Source of the DNA: Ridgeia piscesae
Taxonomy: Eukaryota; Annelida; Polychaeta; Sabellida; Siboglinidae
Assembly: GCA_025642075.2 (NCBI GenBank)
Contig: JAODUO010000491.1
Coordinates: 58,501 to 122,500 of the forward strand
Direction of reading: 5' to 3'
Length of the DNA: 64,000 bases
The first letter of the stretch is position 1; every line of letters begins with the position of its first letter. The notes beneath the pieces are model-generated. The model saw only the letters and a program-made list of their open reading frames with translations. It was not told the origin of the DNA and ran no database searches. Below are positions 41,501-53,500 of this stretch, in pieces. The position numbers and the translations under genes were made by a program.

Positions 41501-44500
41501 CAACAGACACCCTCCGTACATCCTTGCCTTGATGTTTTTCCTACATTGCTCTCTTCTGTAATCCAACCACTTCCTATATGTAATGTTTACAGTTATATGC
41601 AACTTTGTGTTTCATAATAATAAACACAAGTAACTTGGCAAACTGTAAAGGCATCTGATAATTATATGAATAATCTATAACATTCCAACTTTTTAGTACA
41701 TTTAATCAAGGCATCGTTGAGATAATCTCGTAAACAATGTTTTGATGTAATGATGTTACGTCGTCTAGATTACAATACCAGATGAACAACGGAGAGACAG
41801 TGAACAGCTGTACAACAAGTATACAATCTCTGAACTGTACACAAACATCACACAGGTAAGTAAGTGTTTAACAAGTGTACACGTTGTACAACAAGTGTAC
41901 ACTGTCACACAGTTGTACTCAATGTACAATGACAAGTGTACACTGTCACACAGTTGTACTCAATGTACAATGACAAGTGTACACTGTCACACAGTTGTAC
42001 TCAATGTACACTGACAAGTGTACACTGTCACACAGTTGTACTCAATGTACAATGACAAGTGTACACTGTCACACAGTTGTACTCAATGTACAATGACAAG
42101 TGTACACTGTCACACAGTTGTACTCAATGTACAGTGACAAGTGTACACTGTCACACAGTTGTACTCAATGTACAATGACAAGTGTACACTGTCACAAAGT
42201 TGTACTCAATGTACAATGACAAGTGTACACTGTCACACAGCTGTATTCGATGTACAAAAAGTGCCATGTTGCGGCCAGTTTGAACTTTGAGTTTGAGAAA
42301 TATCCCCCATAACCAAATAATAGGGCTAATTAGGAGAAATAGCAAATATAAGGAGAAACAGCAACTGTATCTACTGCTTACTGAGGGGGTTATACATTTT
42401 TATTCACAATTTGAATGGTTTGTGAACATGTTGTTTAATTTGCAAGTCATGTTTCCAGCTTGTAAAATACATTTTGGCAGGCAGCACATCTTCGACAGAT
42501 TCACTCTAGTAGGATTAATACTGTATCGAAACAAATGCATACAGACAGAGCTGATTTACCAAATGACAGTCTAAAAATATCATTTATTAAATCTGTTTAT
42601 GAACGCAGGCAATAATGGTCTTCCATTTGTTGTATAAACACCATCCATCATGATCTTAGAATAAATGACATCCAGACAATGTAGCATTAATAATTTATGT
42701 TTCCTCTCATGTGACACTATAGTTAGATGACACTCTATATAGTTAGGTGACACTTTATAGTAAGGTGACACTCTATATAGTTAGGTGACACTCTATTGTT
42801 AGGTGACACTCTGTAGTTAGGTGACATTCTATAGCTAGGTTACATTCTATAGTTAGGAGTGATAATAAGTGATCATTCAGAAAATACCAATCGTCCTTAA
42901 TTATGTGATGGAGGGAGAATAAATACAGAATAAATATGGCACGATGACCTTGAATGAAATAAGTATTACATTACATATACTACTATGTCAATGACTGTGA
43001 GTAGTATTGTATGTGTCACCACTCCACTGACTGGGGTATGTAGTATAGGAATGTATGTGTCACCATGTCATTGATTATGTAAGTAGTACATTGTATGTGT
43101 CACCATGTCATTGATTATGTAAGTAGTATATTGCATGTGTCACCATGTCATTGATTATGTAAGTAGTATATTGCATGTGTCACCATGTCATTGATTATGT
43201 AAGTAGTATATTGTATGTGTCACCATGTCATTGATCATGTAAGTAGTATATTGCATGCGTCACCATGTCATTGATTATGCAAGTAGTATATTGCATGCAT
43301 CACCATGTCATTGATTATGTAAGTAGTATATTGCATGTGTCACCATGTCATTGATTATGTAAGTAGTATATTGCATGTGTCACCATATCATTGATTATGC
43401 CAGTAGAATATTGCATGTGTAACCATGTCATTGATGATTATGTAAGTAGTATATTGCATGTGTCACTATGTCATTGATTATGTAAATAGTACATTGTAGT
43501 ACACAGAATAGAATGGAGTAAGTGACATAATTTGATGTATGTGTCACCATGTCATTGACTGGAGTGACATAGTGTATGTGTCACTGGGGTATTGATTAGA
43601 GTAACTAGTACAACATGTCACACCAGGTTATTGATTAGAGTAAATAGTACGTTATAAGCACTAGGACTTTGACTTGAGTAAGTAAGACTCCTATATCACT
43701 AGGAAGTTGAGATGATGTTTGAATTAACATGTTTGCCATGGAGTGAAGCTTCTTCTTCTTCTTCGCTTTTTCCAACTAGTTAGGGTCAGCGGCCCAAATT
43801 CTTGATTTCCAGAATGTTCTGTCATGAAGCAGTTTGAACTATCCTAAAGACATTGTTCTATGCTATGATGCTGACAAGAACTTACCATTACCTTTGTGTC
43901 TATGCTATGATGCTGACAAGAACTTACCATCACCTTTGTGTCTAGGCAATGACACTGACAAGAACTTACCATTACCTTTGTGTCTAGGCTATGATGCTGA
44001 CAAGAACTTACCATTACCTTTGTGTCTAGGCTATGACGCTGACAAGAACTTACCATTACCTTTGTGTCTAGGCTATGATGCTGACAAGAACTTACCATTA
44101 CCTTTGTGTCTAGGCTATGATGCTGACAAGAACTTACCATTACCTTTGTGTCTAGGCTATGACGCTGACAAGAACTTACCATTACCTTTGTGTCTAGGCT
44201 ATGATGCTGACAAGAACTTACCATTACCTTTGTGTCTAGGCTATGACGCTGACAAGAACTTACCATTACCTTTGTGTCTAGGCTATGACGCTGACAAGAA
44301 CTTACCATTACCTTTGTGTCTAGGCTATGACGCTGACAAGAACTTACCATTACCTTTGTGTCTAGGCTATGACGCTGACAAGAACTTACCATTACCTTTG
44401 TCTCGTGTGTCACAGGGCATTGACTGGAGCAGGTACCTGTCACTGCTGTTTGCCAATGTAAGTATTGTGATCAATGAGACAGAGCCAGTTGTGGTCTATG

Positions 44501-47500
44501 CCCCCGTGTACATGAGACGTCTGGCTGACCTGCTCAAGGACACACCTAAGAGGTAAGTGTCACTCAGCCGTCACATGTCACTCAGCAGTCACATGTCACT
44601 CAGCAGTCACATGTCACTCAGTCATCACATGTCACTCAGCAATCACATGTCCCTCAGTCGTCATTGTCACTCAGTCGTCACGTGTCACTCAGCCGTCACA
44701 TATCACTCAGCCATCATGTGTCACTCAGTCATCACGTGTCACTCAGCCGTCACATGTCACTCAGCTGTCATGTGTCACTCAGTCGTCACGTGTCACTCAG
44801 CCAGTCACATATGTCACTCAGCCACTTCACGTGTCACTCAGTCAGTCACGTGTCACTCAGCCGTCACATGTCACTCAGCATCACGTGTCACTCAGCATCA
44901 CGTGTCACTCAGCTGTCATGTGTCACTCAGCAGTTACATGTCACTCAGCAGTTACGTGTCACTCAGCCGTCACGTGTCACTCAGACGTCATGTGTCACTC
45001 AGCCGCACGTGTCACTCAGCAGTCACGTGTCACTCAGCAGTCACGTGTCACTCAGCAGTCATGTGTCACTCAGCAGTCACGTGTCACTCAGCAGTCATGT
45101 GTCACTCAGCAGTCATGTGTCACTCAGCAGTCACGTGTCACTCAGCAGTCATGTGTGTCACTCAGCCGTCACATGTCACTCAGCAGTCACGTGTCATTCA
45201 GCCGTCACGTGTCACTCAGCAGTCAAGAGTCACGTCCTCACATCGACACAAGTTGTCTAGGATGCAACACGATATGTAGAAATGTTTCGCATGGTAAAAT
45301 AGTGTGACTATGGTATGTATTAATTAAAGACATATATTGTCATGTGTAGGTGATAAACGTAGACAATTAATATTCTGGACAACTGTAGACTGAAATAGTA
45401 TTCGTTATTGGTAACGACTGCGTTCTAATCACTGGGCTGGCTGAGGGGTGGAAGTGGATAACTTCATCTTGACTGAGACCATTAGTGACCAAGCCATATA
45501 ATTTAGCTCTGTTTCTGGTCATCTCACATGAGTAACAATGAGAGAAACTGTCAATAAGCTGACTACGGTGAAGAGACTAGGAGTGACTGTGATTCACAGA
45601 CAAAATAATTGATAATTACAAATTCAAAATAAAATATAGTCCAAGTGACTTCAAGGCCTCTTTTTCCAGACAAGTGTCCTGGAACCCCTTGGGTAGCTTT
45701 GTAAATAAAGCATCCAATAAGACCAAAATAACTGGACAGCATTTACCCGTCTAAAACATTAGGAATTAGAAAATTTAATTTTTTCAAGTGGAACGGCGAT
45801 TGTAAACACTCAACATTTATAGTTTGTATTTTTATCCAGTTGTTCCATTAACCGATCAACGTGCAGTTTCGTTTTGGATTACTGGATGTTTTTCCATATT
45901 TACAAAACCCCCAAGTGAGTGAATGAAATCTGACAGCATACATGCTGTACCTTGTCTTTGTTTATGCTATCCATCACCTCCAACATTGCCTCTCCCTCAG
46001 CTGTCATGTAACATCCCAGCTGCCAGACCTGATGGTCTCTCAGATGGGAATCACCATCTTGTTGATGACATAAACCACATCTAAGGATTGTAGCCTGAAG
46101 GCAACATAAAGATAACTGCTTTATGAGCATGGGCTGTGCTTGGGCCACCGGGGGACCTGTGTGGTGGTAAAGTGGTTGTGGCTGTGTCTGTTGTCTACAG
46201 GACCGTGGCCAACTACATGTTGTGGAGGTTCGTCATGAACAGAGTCGGGAATCTGCAGCAGTCGTTTCTGGACTTGCGGCGGCGTTACAACAAAGTAAGA
46301 CCCTCTTGGATGTTAAAAAAATTAATAAAATTGCGGGCTGCCACCATTGGCTAAGTGTTACTGTGTTAACAGTGCAATACTTTGAGTTGAGTGTTCATTC
46401 ACCAGCCTCTAAGGGCAGTGTGTCTTCTCCTAGATATATTGCACTGATCTCTGAAAATATATCTTCATCATCAGAAAATAAAAAATCCAGGTCCAGTCAT
46501 GTTTGTTAATTTATACAGGTAGATGTGTTTATGTGTGTGGGGGGTGTGGGGGGTGAATGGGTGTGTGATGTCAGTGTGTGCGTGTGTGTTTGTGTGTGTG
46601 GTGTGGGCATGTGGCTCAGTGGGGGTGGGAGGGTGGTATGTGGGTATGTGTGTGGGTGCATGGGTCGATATGTGGGTGTGGGTGGGAGGGTAGTATGTGG
46701 GTGGGTGGGAGTGTGGTTTTGGGTAGTGGGTTTGTGGGCGGGTGGTTTGTGGGTGGGTGGTATGTGGGTTTGTAGGTGGATGGAAGGGTGGTATGTTGGT
46801 GGGTGGGTGGGTGGAGGTTGGTATGTCGGTGGGAGGGTGGTATGTGGGTGGGTGGGTGTGAGTGTGTTTGGTGGGTGGGTGATGTTGGTTGGTGGGTGTG
46901 GGTTGGTGGGAGGGTGGTATGTCAGTATGTGGATGGGGTTAGGGATAGGTGAGTGGTAGGAGATGGTATGTGAGTGGGTGGGGGGATGTGTGGTTGGTGG
47001 GTGGGTGGGTGATGTTGGTTGGTGGGTGTGGGTGGGAGGATGGGTGTGTGTGGGTGGGAGGGTGGGTGTGGGAGGGTGTGTTGGTGGGGTGTGGGTGGAG
47101 GGTTTGTGGGTGGGTGTGTGGGTGGGATGTGAGGGGTGGATGTGTGTGAACAAGGAAGAATTTAAATGCACACTATCCATTAAATTTATATGCATAAACA
47201 TTGAAATATATGCATGAAATTAAATTAAGTATTCTAATCGACTGAAAATAAGTCCCTAGATGTGTACGGGCTAACCAGGTCTGACCACCTCAGCAGCAAA
47301 ACATACTTGATGTGTGTTGGTCGTTGTTCACAGGCCCTCCATGGAACCCACGCTGACCGCGCACGCTGGCGTGTCTGCGTGTCCTATGTCAACGACAACT
47401 TCGGCATGGCGGTGGGTCGGATGTTTGTCAAGGACAACTTTGACATCAAAGCAAAGATCAACGTGAGTGAAAGAATGCAGCAGGCTTTCGTCGTGATTAA

Positions 47501-50500
47501 TATCTGTGTCACTACATGTCATGGGATGTCATATAAGTGCCATGGGATGTCGCCTGGTGTCTGCTGGGTGTCATCCAATTAACTTACCCAGTCAATTAAC
47601 TTACCCAGTTTACACGGCCAATATTGGTGTTTGAAGCATTTCAGTGAAGGTCTTTCTATAATAGAATTTATTGCTTTTCTCATTTCAGACAAATTTTGTG
47701 ATAAACCGTAAACACCATATCCTCACGCGCCAGGCACTCGCTGGGGGCACAGTCTCGGTAGCCCTGGCTTGATGAAAAGTTTAGCTGTTTGGGGAATTTG
47801 ACATAATTAGGTACAATTGAATACACAATCTCACATGCTCCATGGCTCAATTATAATTATTTTGGATTCCTGGAACTCGATGGCACTTTGCTGGAATTGG
47901 AGCAGATTGAATTCAGGTGGATGTCACTGGTAGTCTCATGTGGAGTGTTAAAATCTGTTAAAGGTTAGACTCAACTTTAAACTACCACACAATGCATAGA
48001 TCTGCCATATGTGATGGACATACCGTGTGTTCACCAGTCTTTGCTTGTGAGGGTGCTTTCTACTATTACATTAGAGCAGCTACTTTGTACAATGTGCAAT
48101 TATTAGAGGTAACAATTTCATGTGACACAGGCTGAGCAGATGATAGACAACATCCGGGAGTCATTCAATGACTTACTCTCAGAAGTCCCGTGGATGGACG
48201 GGAAGACGAGGGAAGTTGCCCGAGGAAAGGTGAAGTTGTGCATCCAGTCTCAAAGATGAGCAGCTGTGACATTGTTGAAGACTGTATTAGAAATTAAAAC
48301 GTTATGTGATAATTACACTGCACTACATCATGCTACAATAAGGAATTTTATTTGCCATAAAAATATCTAATGAATGATAATTTCAAAACCATCAAAGAGA
48401 TAATGTAAGACTTGCCTTATGTATCACGCATCAAATTATATGGCTTGCAAGAGCCATAATACAAAATATATATTCATTCACAAAGGACATATTTTGTTAT
48501 ATTAAAATGTGTTAACATTTAATGTTGTGCTTATTAATTTACCAGTTTTAAATTCTACAATTGCATTCATCCAATTTGTGTGCTGCATTCAGAGCATTTC
48601 TATTTCTTTACCTCTTCTCTGAATTATTAAATGACGTTTCTGACTTACAGGCATATGCCATTACAGAGAAGATTGGATATCCTGATTACATTATGAACAA
48701 CACTCTGCTTGACCTGGACTATGAGGAGGTGAGGACAGGGAAACTCTACTGCATTGTTCTACCCAATGTTATATCAGATGCCTGGCAAAGTGGGATTTGT
48801 AGTTTATAATAGTTTCAGTTTAGCTTATCTAAGAAAATCGAAAAGTACTCTTTGTTAGGTAATTCTTAGTTTCTATATCATTTGAAATTTTACTCAACAA
48901 TCAAGCAAACGTAATGTATACACAGAGTACAGCGATATCAGCAGTGCAGTTTCACTTCATTGGACAGCTGTAGGAGAACATGTGACATTGTGAACAATGG
49001 TACATCATAAACTACCCGGGTAGACACGATTTGTGGAATTCCTTTCTTTCCTGATTAGGCAAAGTTGTAGCTTTGATAATGTATTGTTTCCAGCATTTAT
49101 TATTTATGGCTCACCTCAGAGTGAGATGAAAGATTGAGCATTTATAACTATGACTTCTAAAATGGCTTGATCGTTCATACATTGTATGATTTTATATGCA
49201 CTGAAAATGGATAAAGAATTTGAATTCTTCTTGGCATGATTACTTACAACAAGTTTGACAGAAATGCCAACAACAATAGGGACTGGTATTGAGTTGCTGC
49301 AGCTATCCAGATGATCCAGGGGCTAGTTATATCTACAGGTGGCCTTGATATTCTGACCCATCAAAATTGAGTGGCAGTATTTCATTGAGGTGTTTCCCGT
49401 CCAATCAAATTACGACCTATTTGATTTAAGCATTTTGGGACAGCACACAGGCAATTAGATGTAATTGCCTTGGTCCCTTGCCTAACAGGTAGTGAGAGGC
49501 ATTCCTTGGAATTGGGTCTTTGACATTGAGCCTGTTCCTAGAATCACTGGACGAACACAATAAGTGGGCCCATGGTACAAATGATTCACTATGGTAAATG
49601 CCAGGGTAGGCACTAGTCTACTAGGGAGTGCCGGTATTATCACTGACAATTAAGGGTGGTGCAAACTATTATTCTTTGCATAAGAGTAGCATCAAGATTT
49701 TACTAATGCATAAATGACTAACTGTTGTTGTAGATTAAGACGGACCCCGGGATGTACTTTGAGAATGTTCTCAACAACCTGAATGTGTTGACGCGGAACA
49801 ACCTGAAGAACTTAAAACTGCCAGTCGACAGAACCAAGTACGCAGAACCTCATCAGCTAGAGAACATTGCCTTTTGGCTTTGGCAAAATAATATACCGCA
49901 TTCGTTCTGTGAAGTGCCTATTAAACTTACACCCCCCGTTTTAGCAGCCTCAGGCACTGACAGTGATCACCAAAGACCATAGTTTCTGTTGATTCTATAA
50001 TTTGTGTATTTTTCATACATTGCTCCAGTTCACTCACCTGTGTAAATGAGTACTTGGCTGTAGACAGTAGTGGACATTTGTGCACAAATAAACTTCATGC
50101 AATAATTGCAGTATAGCTGAATTCTTCCCATAGACATTGAAACGTTGTCCCAGTGGACACAGGTCAACCAGAGAGTAAACTGTAATACTGCTTGTGTGGT
50201 CCAAAGACCTGGATAAAACACTATGAAAGAACTTTCAAAGAAACCTTTCCTAGCTAAAATATTTGATTCTACAAGATTTGCTAAAGAAATTGCACATGCA
50301 AATGTATTGCAGTAGTGTTTGAATTTAATTGTTATCACGTCACATGTTTGTATACTGTATATGTAGTCATGTTGTCACTGGTCAATGTCATTCCATATTC
50401 TCCCCAGGTGGTCCACGACGCCAGCTGTTGTCAATGCTTTCTACAGTGCCACAAAAAACCAAATCAGTAAGTTAAATAGTAATTCATTGTATTTGATATT

Positions 50501-53500
50501 TTACTTAAATGCATCTGTAATTCACACAAAAAGGTTCTCCTTATTAGAGTTGTAGGAATACTCATTATTTGTAACTGGAGCTCATTCAGAATATAAAATG
50601 TCTAGAATGTTGATTATTAGTTAAAATGTTAAACTGCTTTCTTAAATGTGTCATGGTTTTCTAATGTGTTGTTTTACAAACAGATTGTGCAACTGTATGG
50701 GGGAAACAGGAAGAATGTAGAAAGTAACAACATATGTTTTACGTACATATTTAGTCTTTTGTTTGTTTTATTTATACATTATTATTACTATTGCATTTGT
50801 ACAATTGCAAATATGTAATAACAATAATACAATTGCAAACATGTATGTATCTCTGCTTTGAGTAGCAGTTTAATATGAAGCACCACTGCATGAGTACTGG
50901 ACGGATATGGATAAGTTTGGAGTACAGTGATATTTGTATTCTGGGTATGTAAAATATGAGAAAACATCAAATGTAAAATAAAATCAACTGGTGTTTCAGA
51001 TCAAAAGTTTTCATTTATTATATTGAAATAAAGATGTTTGTTTTACGTGTAGAAAGTTTCATTGGATGTTTCACATCAACTTCCTCAGTACTACTGACAA
51101 ATGACGTCACCAAACTTATGGGGGGAGCTCGTAACTGCCCTCGTCTCTGTTAAATTGAAAATCGTTGATAAAGGGTCAAACAAAAGAACCCGTCAAATGA
51201 AGGAAGCCAACTGGATTAGGAAGACAACAACAACAGTTAATAGAGACGAGGGTAATTACGAGCTACCCCACATGCACGATGACATCATTTGTCATTAGTA
51301 CCTATGGAGTCGATGTGTATTGTCCAACAAAACTCTCTACGGTTAAAAGAAACATGTCGATTTAGATATGAAAATTGAAAACTTTTGATCTAAAACAGAA
51401 CAATCCTGAGAAACGTTCAGTAATAACTGATGTTTCAGTTTATTTCTTGATACTAATTTATGGTTGATGTTGAATTTCATTTGTATTTCCGCGCACAGTG
51501 TTTCCTGCAGGCATCCTCCAACCTCCGTTTTATCACGAGAGCTACCCAAAGTACGTGTTCTTTCTTTGCCAAGTGCACTTACCACAACCTGTTCCATCAC
51601 AAAATAGCTCAGTCTGTAATAGCAAACAACAGATTTTCAACATTAATGCTGTATTAAATGATACATGTACCAACATGTATTGATAACAGTTTGTCATTTT
51701 GATAAATACTTAGTTAAAATTATTTGAAATTTAAAATAATTAATAAAATGACTAGTCATTGTAGTGTTTTTTGTTTTTAATCCTTTGTGCCGTAGATGCA
51801 ACCAACTTATGGCATCACTCTGCGTCTGCCATCAACCGGTAGCTAGTTTTTCTAATTTTGCCATTTACCGCCATTACACACGTAAAATCTAAATTCGAGT
51901 GTCTCATTTTACAGACCTCGTAAGGTTCTCTGGGGCCCCAAAACTGTTAAGTAACTGTTTCTCTAATTTGGCATAGACACAAGAAATATGTAGTTGACTG
52001 CTCTTTTGTAAGGAGCACCTCAGGGCCTCCACAAAAAGCTAATTCTTCAGATTATGCCTGTTTCTGCCTGGAATTCCATCTGCTGTATGAAATAGACCCT
52101 CTCTGTGATTGGTCTATTCACTGACCCACTTCTTAGATATCAACTGCATTCTGACTGGCTGAGTGGAGTGGAAGTAGATAACTCCATATTGGCTTGACCA
52201 CTATATAGTGACCAGGCCTGTTGCTGCACTGAGAGCATTCACACAACTTGGCTGTGTTTCTGGTTATCTTGTTTAAATAACTGGATACAATATCAATTAG
52301 GTGACTAGGCAGTAACTGTGATTCAGCAGAATATATTTCATTCATGATATTGATTACAAATTCAAAATATTCTTCAAAGGACTTCAGAGCATCTCGGCCC
52401 ATTTATAGCATGTATAAAGCATAATTAATATCCATGTCAAAATTACTCAGAAGTTCCTGCTGTTTGTCTTGCCTGTTTTCTGAAAATCAGTTGTGTACAA
52501 CTTAGTACCTACACAACCTTACTTATGACCACAGCTCTGTGGCGTCAGTACAACTGTTGATCATTGGATCAAGCTTACTGACAAACCCTTTTCTTTTGAT
52601 GCACTCTGAGGTGCAGTAGAACTTAGCTTGTTATTATTGGTATCGTTTCTGACAAGGGTTCAAAACTTTGTACACAGGTCACTAAATTTTGGTGGAATTG
52701 CTATGGTGATTGGACATGAAATCACCCACGGCTTCGACGACAAAGGTAGGTGTGGCCTGGTGCGTTGTAGGTCTGTAAGTTGTAGACCCTGTATATGTTG
52801 TAGGTCCTGTATGTTGTAGGTCCTATATATGTTGTAGGTCCTATATATGTTGTAGGTCCTGTATGTTGTAGGTCCTTATATGTGTAGGTCCTATATATGT
52901 TGTAGGTCCTATATATGTTGTAGGTCCTATATATGTTGTAGGTCCTATATGTTTAGGTCCTGTATGTTGTAGGTCCTATATATGTTGTAGGTCCTATATA
53001 TGTTGTAGGTCCTATATATGTTGTAGGTCTATATATGTTGTAGGTCCTATATGTTTAGGTCCTGTATGTTGTAGGTCCTATATATGTTGTAGGTCCTGTA
53101 TATGTTGTAGGTCCTGTATGTTGTAGGTCCTATATATGTTGTAGGTCCTGTATGTTGTAGGTCCTGTATGTTGTAGGTCCTATATATGTTGTAGGTCCTA
53201 TATATGTTGTAGATCCTTATGTTTTAGGTCCTGTATGTTGTAGGTCGTATATGTTTTAAGTCCTGTATGTTGTAGGTCCTATATATGTTGTAGGTCCTAT
53301 ATGTTTTAGGTCCTGTATGTTGTAGGTCCTATATGTTTTAGGTCCTGTATGTTGTAGGTCCTATATATGTTGTAGGTTCTGTAAGTTGCAGGTCCTATAT
53401 ATGTTGTGGGTCCTCTGTGTTGTGGACCCTGTACGTTCTAGGTCCTTTACATTGTAGATTCTGTATGTGCATTTTGGTTAGCTTATATATACATATATAC

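Noticed and set aside
40668..41561. Overlapping 297- and 256-codon Pro/Ser-rich ORFs
   Set aside because: Both are translations of one pyrimidine-rich minisatellite.
46506..47217. His/Pro/Thr-rich and Gly/Trp/Val-rich ORFs
   Set aside because: Opposite strands of the GGGTGGGT tract.
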